Assembly: GCA_964463485.1 (NCBI GenBank)
Contig: CAYXDO010000067.1
Location: 1-55,836, forward strand
Direction: 5' to 3'
Length of the DNA: 55,836 nucleotides
Origin: CAYXDO01 sp964463485
GTDB taxonomy: Bacteria; Myxococcota; Kuafuiibacteriia; Kuafuiibacteriales; Kuafuiibacteriaceae
In this document: positions 8,046-16,502 of the stretch, one piece after another
Position numbering within the stretch: position 1 is the first letter of the stretch
Layout of the letters: each line of letters opens with the position of its first letter
The notes under the pieces: generated by a model
Database searches by the model: none
Seen by the model: the letters and a program-made list of their open reading frames with translations, nothing else
Told to the model about the DNA's origin: nothing
Program-made: the position numbers and the translations under genes

Positions 8046-9308
8046 ATGGTTGCGTTCGTGGTCGCCGTGATGGGTGCGTGGATCCTTGCGGCCTTGAGCG
8101 CTCCGACCTCGACGACGGGTGTGACGCTCGCTGAGGTCCTGGCAGAGGTTTCCGAGCGCGCGCCTCAGCTCGCCGTTCAGGACGAAGTCATCCGCGCGGC
8201 CCGAGCTGCGACGGACCGAGCAGGCGCTTGGGACGATCCGCTCGTATCCTTCATGATCGAAGACCTCGCGCTCGCCCGGCACGAGTCGGAGCCCATGAGC
8301 CCGATGCTGAGTTATCGGCTCACCCAGCCTCTCAACCTCTTCGGTCGGCGCCGGCTCGCCAAGGAGTCGGCCTCGGCGCGCGTCCAAGGAGAGTGGGCTG
8401 TACGCCGCCGCGTGGAGCTCGACGCCCGCCGCGAGGCAGCCATGGCTTTTTACGACTTGTGGATGAATCAGGAAATGGGCCGGCTCATCGACCGCCAAGT
8501 CGCGACCCTCGAGCGCATGAGGGACTCGGCCAAGGCGCAATACAGCGCGGGGATGATGATGGGCCATCACGACTTCCTCCGGGCCGAGGCGGAGATCTCG
8601 GCCATGCGTGCCGAGAGAGCGTCGCTCGAGGATCGAAGTCGAGCCGCTGCTACGATGCTCGACGTACTGCGGGGGAGGCCTCCGGGTGAGTTGCCTTCAT
8701 CGGTCTCACGCAGGAGCAGACCCATCCCCGAGCTCGCGCGCCTCTTAGGTGAGGCTGCGAAGCGGCCTGAGGTCGAAGCTGCCCAGGCCATGCGTGTGGA
8801 GGCGAGGGCGGAGCGAGACCTCGCGGAGAAGATGTACCTCCCGATGGTCATGGCCGGGGTATTTTTTCAGCAGCGGCTCGGCCAGCAGCCCAACTCGATC
8901 GGAGGTGAGCTCGCGCTGACTCTTCCGGTCTTCTGGTGGGACAAACAAGCGAAGGAGGTCGAAATGGCGGAGGCCATGGTGAGTCGCGCCGAGCGCGAGC
9001 TCGAGGCGATGCTGAGTATGACTCGAGCCGAGGTCGAGCGAGCCTATCGTCAGGCTCGAGCCGCCGACCGGGCGCTTTCGGCACTCGAGCGGGAGGCCGT
9101 CCCTCGGCTCGAGCAAGTCGTGGAGTCGAGTCAGGCTGCCTACGAGAGCGGGACCAACAACTTCCTCTCGCTCCTCGAGGCCACGCTCTCGCTTCTCGAG
9201 CTCGAGAGTCGGCGGATTCGTAGCGCCGTCGAGCGGGATCTCGCGCTGTTCGAGCTCGAGCGGATCTTGGGAGAGTCGTCCTCGCCAGAGCGGAAAGGCA
9301 CGTCATGA
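8046..9308 (+). CDS. cusC: Outer-membrane efflux protein, TolC/CusC family
   Basis: Outer-membrane channel of a tripartite heavy-metal efflux pump; about 420 aa, typical of the family. An N-terminal signal peptide (VAFVVAVMGAWILAAL) is followed by the repeated alpha-helical OEP pattern: LAEVLAEVSERAPQL near the start, YRLTQPLNLFGRRRL, TLPVFWWD, and a final long helix ending in LLELESRRIRSAVERDL. I choose ATG 8046, which gives a clean signal peptide. GTG 8001 (with AGGCGG upstream) is an alternative that adds 15 residues. Its stop overlaps the adaptor start (ATGA at 9305), so the three pump genes form one coupled operon. Confidence 0.88.
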   Translation: MVAFVVAVMGAWILAALSAPTSTTGVTLAEVLAEVSERAPQLAVQDEVIRAARAATDRAGAWDDPLVSFMIEDLALARHESEPMSPMLSYRLTQPLNLFGRRRLAKESASARVQGEWAVRRRVELDARREAAMAFYDLWMNQEMGRLIDRQVATLERMRDSAKAQYSAGMMMGHHDFLRAEAEISAMRAERASLEDRSRAAATMLDVLRGRPPGELPSSVSRRSRPIPELARLLGEAAKRPEVEAAQAMRVEARAERDLAEKMYLPMVMAGVFFQQRLGQQPNSIGGELALTLPVFWWDKQAKEVEMAEAMVSRAERELEAMLSMTRAEVERAYRQARAADRALSALEREAVPRLEQVVESSQAAYESGTNNFLSLLEATLSLLELESRRIRSAVERDLALFELERILGESSSPERKGTS

Positions 9309-10438
9309 AGCTCGTCTCTCTCGTCGTGCTCGTGGCGCTCGTGGCGCTCGCGTCCCCAGCAATCAGGGCCCAGGACCACGGTGGTCATGGCAGTCACCCC
9401 GCGGAGCCGAAGCCGAGCTCCGCTCCGCAAACACCTCCCGATCGAGCTTGGGGGCGTGCTCCGCCTGGCTACGCAGAGATCGAGATCTCGGCAGATCGCC
9501 AACAGCTGATCGGTCTGAAGGTTGCCGAGGCCAAACTCGAGAAACTCTCGGCCACCATCCGAGCGTCGGCCGTGGTCCAACCGGACGAGACCAAGGACGC
9601 GCACGTGCATTCGAAGCTCATGGGTTGGGTGGCCAAGCTCCACGCCAACACGGTCGGGCAGAGAGTGAAGGAGGGTGAGCCGCTCTACGCGCTCTATTCC
9701 CAGGAGCTCTTCGCGGCTCAGAACGAGTATGTTCGCGCTCTCAAGTCCTCGCCCGAGCTCGCCGAGGCCGCAGCGACTCGCCTCAGGCTTTGGGGAGTGC
9801 CTGAGGACCAGCTTCGATTGATTCAGAGAGAGGGTCCGCGACAAAACATCCTGTTCCGAGCTCCTCGCTCGGGAACCATCATCGAAAAGAACCTTCTCGA
9901 GGGCCACTATGTCGAGCCGGACATGATGCTCTTTCGGATCACCGACCTGTCCACGGTCTGGGTCTTGGCCGAGGTGTACGAGTTCGAGGTCAACCGAGTC
10001 GCTTTGGGCGGTGTGGCTGCGATCTCGGTCCAAGGGGTCCTAGAGCCCCTCGCCGCGAAGGTGGATTATGTCTACCCGACGCTGAATCCGGAGACTCGAA
10101 CCGTTCGGATCCGCCTCGTCGCGACCAACGGCCAGGGGCTCCTCCGCCCAGGGAGCTTCGCCACAGCCGAGTTGCCCGTGCGCGCGGTCGAGGGTGTGTT
10201 CGTGCCGGAAGAAGCGGTCATCGACACCGGGGAGCGTCAGGTCGTGTATGAGGCTCTCCAAAACGGTCGATTTCGACCGATATTGGTGAGCGTGGGTCGT
10301 CGGGTGAGCGGCCGCATCGAGATCCTGGAAGGACTCTCCGCGGGCACTCAGGTCGTGGTGAGCGCTCAATTCCTCGTGGACAGTGAGAGTAGGCTCCGCG
10401 GAGTCTCCGAGCCTGGGCGCGGGCACGGGGCTCACTGA
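9305..10438 (+). CDS. cusB: Efflux RND periplasmic adaptor subunit, CusB/CzcB type
   Basis: Membrane fusion protein linking the inner-membrane pump to the outer-membrane channel; 377 aa. A signal peptide (LVALVALASPAIRAQ) is followed by a His-rich start (DHGGHGSH) that may bind metal. The core shows the adaptor order: barrel start GLKVAEAKLEKL, lipoyl half AKLHANTVGQRVKEGEPLY, a helical hairpin (YSQELFAAQNEYVRALK), second lipoyl half FRAPRSGTIIEKNLLEG, then the beta-barrel with VWVLAEVYEFEV and YVYPTLNPETRTVRIR. It overlaps both neighbours: ATGA at its start and TGATG at its end. Confidence 0.92.
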   Translation: MKLVSLVVLVALVALASPAIRAQDHGGHGSHPAEPKPSSAPQTPPDRAWGRAPPGYAEIEISADRQQLIGLKVAEAKLEKLSATIRASAVVQPDETKDAHVHSKLMGWVAKLHANTVGQRVKEGEPLYALYSQELFAAQNEYVRALKSSPELAEAAATRLRLWGVPEDQLRLIQREGPRQNILFRAPRSGTIIEKNLLEGHYVEPDMMLFRITDLSTVWVLAEVYEFEVNRVALGGVAAISVQGVLEPLAAKVDYVYPTLNPETRTVRIRLVATNGQGLLRPGSFATAELPVRAVEGVFVPEEAVIDTGERQVVYEALQNGRFRPILVSVGRRVSGRIEILEGLSAGTQVVVSAQFLVDSESRLRGVSEPGRGHGAH

Positions 10439-13400
10439 TGTTCGAGCGGATGGTCGATTGGTGCGCCCGGCAGCGGGGACTCGTGCTTGCGATCGCGGGC
10501 CTACTCGCGATCGCCGGCGGCCTGTCGCTGAAGGAGAGCACGCTCGACGCGATCCCGGACCTCACTGACACTCAGGTCATCGTTTGGACGGAGTGGATGG
10601 GGAGGAGCCCGCAGCTCGTCGAAGACCAAATCACCTACCCGATGGTCACCAGCCTCATCTCGGCCCCCAAGGTGAGAACCGTGCGCGGATTTTCGATGTT
10701 CGGAATGAGCTTCGTGTACGCGATCTTCGAGGACGGGACCGACCAATACTGGGCCCGAAGCCGAGTGCTCGAGTATCTGTCGAAGCTGGCGGGCCAGCTC
10801 CCGGAGGGCGTCTCGCCCCAGCTTGGCCCCGACGCCACAGGCTCGGGATGGGTCTTCGCGTACACTCTCGAAGACCGGAGTGGCAACCACGATCTCCAGG
10901 AGCTGCGGGCCTTCCAGGACTTCACTTTGAGGTACGCCATCGCCCAGGTTCCCGGCGTAGCCGAGGTGGCCAGCGTCGGCGGGTACGAAAAGCAGTATCA
11001 AGTCGTCGTCGATCCAGTTCGCCTCGCGGCGTACGACATATCCCTTCCCCAACTCATCGACTCGGTGCGTCAGAGCAACATGGACGTCGGCGGCCGGGTG
11101 ATCGAATGGGCCGGACGAGAGTACGTGTTTCGAGGCCTCGGGTACGTCAAGGAGAAGAACGATCTGGAAGAAGTGGTCGTCAAAGTCAGCTCCGACGGCA
11201 TTCCCGTCAGAGTCGCCGACTTGGGTCGCGTCGAGCTCGGGCCGGATATTCGGCGCGGTCTGCTCGAATGGAACGGAGACGGCGAGGCGGTCGGCGCCAT
11301 CGTCGTCATGCGAACCGGCGAGAACGCCCTCGACGTCATCGAGCGGGTCAAGGCTCGCCTCGACGAGCTCCGGCCGAGTCTTCCGGAAGGCGTCGAGGTA
11401 CGAGTGGGTTACGATCGCTCCGAGCTCATTTTGCGCTCGATCGACACGCTAAAAGAGGCACTCGCGGAGGAGATGATCGTCGTACTTCTATTCATCGTCA
11501 TCTTCCTTCTCCACTTCGGGAGCTCTCTCGTCGCGATCGTCACGCTCCCGGCGGCTATCCTCGTGTCCTTCATCCCGATGTACTTGGCCGACATCACGCT
11601 GAGCATCATGTCCTTGGGAGGGATCATCATCGCGATCGGCGACATGGTGGACGCGACGGTGGTCTTGGTCGAGAACGCCCACAAGCGCCTCGAGCGAGAG
11701 GGGGCCTCACGGCCGAGAGAAGAGATCATCATCGACGCGGCGAAGGAGCTCGCGCGCCCGATCTTCAGCTCCCTCCTGATCATCGCGGTGGCTTTTCTCC
11801 CGATCTTCGCCCTTCAAGCTCAGGAAGGGCGGCTCTTTCGGCCGCTAGCATTCACGAAGACCTTCGCGATGGTGGCCGCGGCGATACTCTCGGTGACTTT
11901 GGGTCCAGCCCTGATGGTGCTGTTCATCCGTGGGAAGATTCGCTCCGAGGCGTCGAACCCGCTCAACCGCGCCGCAGTGGCGTTGTACCGTCCCGTGCTG
12001 GCGTTCCTCCTGCGACATCGAACAGTCGTCATGGCGGTGACGCTCGCGCTCCTCGCGTCCTCGGCCTGGCCCCTCATGCGGCTTGGGTCCGAGTTCATGC
12101 CTCCGCTGGACGAGGGCTCCTTTCTCTTCATGCCCGTCACGATCCCCAACATCTCCATCGAGGAGGCCAAGTCGGTCATTCAGACTCAGGACAAAATCAT
12201 CAAGAGCATTCCGGAGGTCGCCACCGTCATGGGTAAGGCTGGGCGAGCCGAGACGCCGACCGACCCGGCGCCGCTGAGTATGTTCGAGACCGTGATCGTG
12301 TTGAAGCCGAAGGGCGAGTGGCGACCGGGAATGACGACGGAGAAGATCGCGGCGGAGCTCACTCGGGCTCTCGAGCTGCCGGGATTTCAGAACGCGCTCA
12401 CGATGCCGATCAGAGCGAGGGTCGACATGCTGACCACAGGCATTCGGACCCCGGTCGGAGTCAAGATCTTCGGTGACGACCTAGTCGAGCTCGAGCGCCT
12501 CGGACGGGCCGTCGAAGCACGCCTGCGCGCGGTCCCAGGTACCCGCAGCGCCTTCGCCGATCGCGAGACCATGGGTACCTATATCGATTTCATCCCGGAT
12601 CGAAAGGCGATCGCACGTCACGGCTTGAGAGTCATGGACGCGCTCGACGCGGTGGAGACCGCGATCGGCGGCGTGACGATCAGCCAGACCGTCGAAGGGC
12701 GCCAGCGCTTCTCGATCAACGTCCGTTACCCCCGGGAGCTCCGGACGAATTGGTCGAACCTCGAGCGCGTGCTCGTACCGGTGCGGACCGGCGTGCGCCC
12801 GGGGGCGGCCACGGCTGGCGGCGAGATGAGTATGTCGTCGGAGGCCGTTCGGGGGCAGCGAGCCCAGGTGCCCATCGGGCAGCTCGGCAAGCTCGTCGTT
12901 CGCAACGGGCCTCCGATGATCAAGGACGAGAATGGCTCGCTCGTCACCTACGTCTTCGTCGACACCGAGGACTCCGATCTCGGTGGGTACGTCTCCAGAG
13001 CGAAGGAGGCCGTGTCCGATCTGAAGCTCCCGGTCGGCTACCGGCTCCAATGGACGGGGCAGTATGAGTTCCTGGAGAGAGTGCGCGCTCGGCTCGGCTA
13101 TCTCATTCCGCTGACGTTGGTGCTCGTTTTCGGGCTACTCTATTTCGAATTCGGGAGGATCTCACTCGTCGCCCTGGTCATGCTCTCTGTGCCGTTTGCG
13201 GGGGTCGGCAGCCTGTGGCTTCTGTATGCGTTGGGATTCAACACGAGCATCGGTGTCTGGGTCGGCATGATCGCGCTGATAGGTATCGCCGCCGAGACGG
13301 CTTCGGTGATGGTGGTCTACCTGGAGCAGGCGTACGTGGCTTGGGCGAAGGAAGGAAAGATTCGTGGCCCCGAGGACCTGGTCTCTTGTGCGCTCGAGGG

Positions 13401-13659
13401 AGCTGTCCTTCGGGTCCGCCCGTTGCTGATGACGGTAGGCATGAATCTGATCGGCCTCGCACCCGTCATGCTTTCGACGGGCGCGGGCGCCGACGTCATG
13501 AAGAGAATCGCCTCGCCCATGATGGGGGGCCTCGTCTCTCTGCTGACTCTGACGTTAATCATTGTCCCGGTCGTGTACGTCAGCGGTCGTACCCTCGGTC
13601 ATTCTTTGGCTGGCCCGAGGCTCGAAAACTCATCGGGTAGCCCGAAGCAGCTCGGGTGA
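10438..13659 (+). CDS. cusA: Cu(I)/Ag(I)-type RND efflux pump, CusA
   Basis: Inner-membrane proton-driven transporter of the HME-RND family, 1073 aa, the usual length. The first helix and DAIPDLTDTQVIV motif are at the N-terminus. The transmembrane signature IAIGDMVDATVVLVENAHK is Cus-like rather than Czc-like. Three Met residues known to form the CusA copper relay are in matching contexts: LFMPVTIPNIS, APLSMFETVIVLKP and RVDMLTTGIRTPVG. The substrate is therefore probably Cu(I)/Ag(I). A Met/Ser-rich loop (GGEMSMSSE) sits in the second periplasmic half. The last ~10 residues run into a 76-bp segment duplicated at 14785, so the native C-terminus may have been altered by that duplication. Confidence 0.95.
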   Translation: MFERMVDWCARQRGLVLAIAGLLAIAGGLSLKESTLDAIPDLTDTQVIVWTEWMGRSPQLVEDQITYPMVTSLISAPKVRTVRGFSMFGMSFVYAIFEDGTDQYWARSRVLEYLSKLAGQLPEGVSPQLGPDATGSGWVFAYTLEDRSGNHDLQELRAFQDFTLRYAIAQVPGVAEVASVGGYEKQYQVVVDPVRLAAYDISLPQLIDSVRQSNMDVGGRVIEWAGREYVFRGLGYVKEKNDLEEVVVKVSSDGIPVRVADLGRVELGPDIRRGLLEWNGDGEAVGAIVVMRTGENALDVIERVKARLDELRPSLPEGVEVRVGYDRSELILRSIDTLKEALAEEMIVVLLFIVIFLLHFGSSLVAIVTLPAAILVSFIPMYLADITLSIMSLGGIIIAIGDMVDATVVLVENAHKRLEREGASRPREEIIIDAAKELARPIFSSLLIIAVAFLPIFALQAQEGRLFRPLAFTKTFAMVAAAILSVTLGPALMVLFIRGKIRSEASNPLNRAAVALYRPVLAFLLRHRTVVMAVTLALLASSAWPLMRLGSEFMPPLDEGSFLFMPVTIPNISIEEAKSVIQTQDKIIKSIPEVATVMGKAGRAETPTDPAPLSMFETVIVLKPKGEWRPGMTTEKIAAELTRALELPGFQNALTMPIRARVDMLTTGIRTPVGVKIFGDDLVELERLGRAVEARLRAVPGTRSAFADRETMGTYIDFIPDRKAIARHGLRVMDALDAVETAIGGVTISQTVEGRQRFSINVRYPRELRTNWSNLERVLVPVRTGVRPGAATAGGEMSMSSEAVRGQRAQVPIGQLGKLVVRNGPPMIKDENGSLVTYVFVDTEDSDLGGYVSRAKEAVSDLKLPVGYRLQWTGQYEFLERVRARLGYLIPLTLVLVFGLLYFEFGRISLVALVMLSVPFAGVGSLWLLYALGFNTSIGVWVGMIALIGIAAETASVMVVYLEQAYVAWAKEGKIRGPEDLVSCALEGAVLRVRPLLMTVGMNLIGLAPVMLSTGAGADVMKRIASPMMGGLVSLLTLTLIIVPVVYVSGRTLGHSLAGPRLENSSGSPKQLG

Positions 13660-13972
13660 ACCGCCAGCGACCGCGAAGAACGCATAGTCCCCGTCGGCAG
13701 TGTCTCGGTCCTCGGCCAACGTCCGCGACGATACTCGTCTCTGCCCCTCGAGCGGAGCTCCCGACGCGGCTGCCTGGCGCGAACTGGTTCGGCTTCTCGA
13801 CGTCCCGCGACTTCCCGGCCCCGGCCTGCGTCGAGGACCTCGACTTCGAATTCGAGATCTCGGTCAGCCCCAGCCCGCCCGCGCCCGTGAGCGACGTCTG
13901 CGCCGACGCGACGCCTCTGGCCCCGAGCGCTGATACTTCGTCGCCGTTGATCGTGATGGAAGGTCCCGCCAT
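13580..13972 (-). CDS. Possible small ORF, truncated or chimeric, overlapping the cusA 3' end
   Basis: From ATG 13972 an open frame reads about 130 codons on the minus strand. It starts MAGPSITINGDEVSALGARG and then is rich in Ser, Gly and Ala. After about 90 residues it enters the 76-bp duplicated segment and overlaps the end of cusA. The N-terminal part has plausible composition and faces the zinc-finger gene divergently. The C-terminal third is probably junk created by the duplication. No family was recognised. Treat it as a candidate remnant. Confidence 0.25.
   Translation of the reverse strand: MAGPSITINGDEVSALGARGVASAQTSLTGAGGLGLTEISNSKSRSSTQAGAGKSRDVEKPNQFAPGSRVGSSARGAETSIVADVGRGPRHCRRGLCVLRGRWRFTRAASGYPMSFRASGQPKNDRGYDR
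13623..13698. repeat. 76-bp direct repeat, copy 1 (remnant of a lipoprotein gene 3' end)
   Basis: Matches 14785-14860 at 73 of 76 positions in the same orientation. On the minus strand it encodes DGDYAFFAVAGGSPELLRATR-stop, the last ~21 codons of the lipoprotein gene whose intact 3' end is copy 2, with two amino-acid differences. The stop codon lies at 13630-13632. The upstream part of that gene is absent here, so this is a pseudogene tail. It overlaps the last codons of cusA. Confidence 0.85.
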
Positions 13973-14018
13973 GATTTTGTTTTCGCGTGGGGGCTCGCGC
14001 GAGGTAGAGTTCGGTCTC

Positions 14019-14678
14019 ATGGCGACTCGTGCGAAGCACTTCGGCACCTGCGGCTTGTGTAAGCAGCGATTTGACAAGGCGGGAATGACTCGGCATCTCA
14101 AGACGTGTGTGCCCGCCCATGACGCCGCGACGGCTCCGCGGACCCTCGTCTGGATCCGGGTTGAGGGTTTTGGGCCGTATTGGCTCGACCTCGAGGTCGC
14201 GGGAAGCTCGACACTCGCTCCGGTCGACCGATTTCTACGGGATATTTGGCTGGAGTGTTGTGGTCATCTGAGCGCCTTCACCATCGAAGGTGAGCGTTAT
14301 GAGAGTGCTCCTGACGAGGAGTACGGAGAAGGCGAGAGCCTCGCCTCGGGCCGCATCGAGCGCGTATTTGGCGTTCCAGGACTGAAGGCGGACTATGCAT
14401 ACGACTTCGGTTCGACCACCGAGCTGGAGTTGAAGGTGGTCGGTGTGCGTATCGGTTCTGGAGGTCGAGCTCGCGGCGCGGTTCGGTTGCTTGCTCGCAA
14501 CGAAGCCCCGGAGGCCAACTGTGTAGTGTGTGGGCAACCGGCGACCGTCATTTGCACTGCGGAGGGTGAAGAGTACCTCTGTAAGACGCATGAGCCCAGC
14601 CACAAGTGCGGCTTCGTCGAAGGTCACCTTCCCGTCGTGAACTCGCCTCGATGCGGTGTCTGCGGGTACACCGGTTAG
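14019..14678 (+). CDS. Plasmid pRiA4b ORF-3-like protein with zinc fingers
   Basis: A 219-aa soluble protein. An N-terminal C2HC finger (C11, C14, H26, C30) is followed by a domain resembling the pRiA4b ORF-3 / IS1096 passenger family: WIRVEGFGPYWLDLEV, then LAPVDRFLRDIWLECCGHLSAFTI, then an acidic strand and VFGVPGLKADYAYDFGST. The C-terminus adds a Cys-rich tail (CVVC, two further Cys with KTH, CGVC) that could bind another one or two zinc ions. The frame is open upstream to 13656, but that part is low-quality sequence; ATG 14019 precedes the finger directly. The family is often carried on mobile elements. The gene is bracketed by a 76-bp direct repeat, consistent with acquisition. The molecular function is unknown. 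Confidence 0.8.
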   Translation: MATRAKHFGTCGLCKQRFDKAGMTRHLKTCVPAHDAATAPRTLVWIRVEGFGPYWLDLEVAGSSTLAPVDRFLRDIWLECCGHLSAFTIEGERYESAPDEEYGEGESLASGRIERVFGVPGLKADYAYDFGSTTELELKVVGVRIGSGGRARGAVRLLARNEAPEANCVVCGQPATVICTAEGEEYLCKTHEPSHKCGFVEGHLPVVNSPRCGVCGYTG

Positions 14679-14784
14679 CCGGCTCTGGGTGCGGCGGCGA
14701 CGCGGGAGGTCAAGTGGCTGTGCCAGGCGGTCGTCGTCAGCACTCGGAGTGCTAGCTTGTGCTTCGGGTCGGCGCGCGCGATCG

Positions 14785-14860
14785 CGAAAACTCATCGGGT
14801 AGCCCGAAGCAGCTCGGGTGAACCGCCACCCACCGCGAGGAACGCATAGTCCCCGTCGGC
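14785..14860. repeat. 76-bp direct repeat, copy 2 (3' end of lipoprotein gene)
   Basis: Second copy of the 76-bp segment at 13623-13698, with three mismatches. Here it forms the natural 3' end of the minus-strand lipoprotein gene (DGDYAFLAVGGGSPELLRATR-stop). Confidence 0.85.
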
Positions 14861-15797
14861 TCGAATGAGAGTCGCCTCGCTCGTCAACCGTAGCTGGCCC
14901 GGCAGCATGTGGCCAGAGGCCGGATCGAGCAGAGCTATGCTGGGCGGATTCGACTCAGGAAGTGAGTACGCACGGAGAGACACGAGGATCAGCGGAAGCT
15001 CTCCGGGCCAGAGCCGAGTACGTATTGGCACTGCGCCCCCATCGAAGTCAGGCACCACGGATTCCAACCGGCCGTTCTTCTGAAGCGACACCTTACCATT
15101 CAGCCCACGAGGGACTTCCGCCTCGTGTACATCGCTCGAGCACCTCGGATTGGGTCACTCGCCCCGGAACTCGAGAGTCGAGTCGAGCACTTAGCCTTCC
15201 AAGCTCACAATCGGATCCGTCGATTTCCATGCCACATCCATCGAACGAAGCACGGATTTCACAAGCGGCAGCCACACAGCTTGGCGTCACGACCAGCTCC
15301 GATGCAGAGCATTCACCCAGCCATCCTGTCGTGAGCTCGGGTGACGGGAGGGCGAGGATGTCACCGTTGGCCGAATCGAGCTCCCAAGTTGGAATTGGCA
15401 GCAGGGGCTCGCTCGGCTGGGCCGGGCGGACTGAGTTCGATCTCATCTCCGCCAGCGTGGCGCCCGCCAGTTGGTCCCGCGACCAGCCCGCGATCAGGAC
15501 GCGATTGTGCTCTGCGAAGTGCTCGTCGAAGTCGTAGGAAGCGCTGTCGCCCAGAGGCAAGAGTGCCGTCCCGGACTGAACTTTTCCCTCGTCGAATGGC
15601 AAGACGGCTACGAACGCGACAGAGTCCGGCGCGTCTCGAACCAAAGGCCGAAGCAGCTCGGGCGGTGAGCACGCGGCGGCGGCAAGAAAAACAGACGACG
15701 CCGCGCCGAAGCTCGGGCGCGCCGCCGGCACTTCACGGGCGAGGACCGACGACCTCGAAGCCATCCAGATCTGCGCGGCTCGGAACTGAGTCGACAC
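14792..15797 (-). pseudogene. Frameshifted lipoprotein gene (two adjacent ORFs)
   Basis: Two minus-strand frames lie end to end: 15797 to 15093 (234 aa, with a signal segment ending in the lipobox AAAAC) and 15091 to 14792 (99 aa). Read across the junction, the second frame stays open upstream of its nominal start (EVPRGLNGKVSLQKNGRL), while the first stops at WAEW. A single-base shift at about 15100-15125 therefore joins them into one protein of about 335 aa. That suggests either a real frameshift mutation or a sequencing error in a hypothetical lipoprotein. The content (SVAFVAVLPFDEG, LIAGWSRDQLAGA) matches no family I know. The 3' end is duplicated at 13623. A nearby lipoprotein at 2361 has a similar style. 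Confidence 0.65.
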
Positions 15798-15818
15798 GTA
15801 TGTCGCGCGGCGAGTGGC

Positions 15819-16373
15819 TCAACCTGATTTCTTCTTCGCGGGTTTGGCTTTGGGCGCCGGCGGAGCGGCCACGCGAGAGACAGCCGCGCGAAGCTCATCG
15901 GTCATCGGCATGGGTTGGCCGTCGGCGTCGATGAACGTGAGCAACGCGCAGTCGCGAGGATTGGCCTTCAGCTTGGGCGGCGGTTTGCCCGCGTGGATGG
16001 CATCCCAGTAGGCGGTGGTGCCTCGGAAGCCTTGAAGATCCTCACTCCAGGTGACGACGGCCGAGCTCGCGTCGAGCCCAACGAAGCTCACCGAGAGATA
16101 CTCTATGGTCTTCTTGCTGCCTTTCCCGAAGCTGAACCCATTGATTCTCACGCGAAACTCCACCTCGTCACCCCGGTTCGGAAGTCCGACGGTGCTGAGA
16201 GTGGCATAGTTGGCGTGGTCGTCGATACTCACCCCGGCAGGCAGCGAGAGGGCCCCGCTGATGGCCTGACAAATGGCCGTCGAGCGCGTGCTGTGGGCCG
16301 GCTGACCCGAAGGTAGCTCGCGGGCGACGATCGGGAAGTCGGTGAGCTCGACGATGGGTCCTGTCTCGGCCAT
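15819..16373 (-). CDS. Hypothetical protein with basic C-terminal tail
   Basis: A 184-aa protein without signal peptide or membrane segment. The middle (residues about 45-110) alternates beta-strand-like stretches (YATLSTVGLPN, EVEFRVRINGFSF, TIEYLSVSFVGL), and the last 15 residues are Ala/Pro/Lys-rich (PAKKKSG). It is probably a small cytosolic beta-rich protein, and the basic tail could contact nucleic acid or acidic partners. It lies 21 bp downstream of the frameshifted lipoprotein gene's start, so that gene and this one run in the same direction and may be co-transcribed. Not recognised. Confidence 0.65.
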   Translation of the reverse strand: MAETGPIVELTDFPIVARELPSGQPAHSTRSTAICQAISGALSLPAGVSIDDHANYATLSTVGLPNRGDEVEFRVRINGFSFGKGSKKTIEYLSVSFVGLDASSAVVTWSEDLQGFRGTTAYWDAIHAGKPPPKLKANPRDCALLTFIDADGQPMPMTDELRAAVSRVAAPPAPKAKPAKKKSG

Positions 16374-16502
16374 GCGACGAATTCAAGCACGCGCACGTCC
16401 GGCCGTCCAGGGCTGGGGCCGAAAAGGATGTACGGGTGGGCCGTACGATCGCGTTCCGAACAATCGAACACCAAGGTGGGCGAGTTTGGCTAGAGTGGCT
16501 TC

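Noticed and set aside
10584..12236. 550-aa ORF inside cusA in another frame
   Set aside because: The composition is extremely Arg-rich, as expected for an alternative frame of high-GC coding sequence; cusA is unmistakable.
13656..14018. N-terminal extension of the pRiA4b ORF-3-like protein
   Set aside because: The upstream frame is low complexity and overlaps the duplicated pseudogene tail; ATG 14019 directly precedes the zinc finger.
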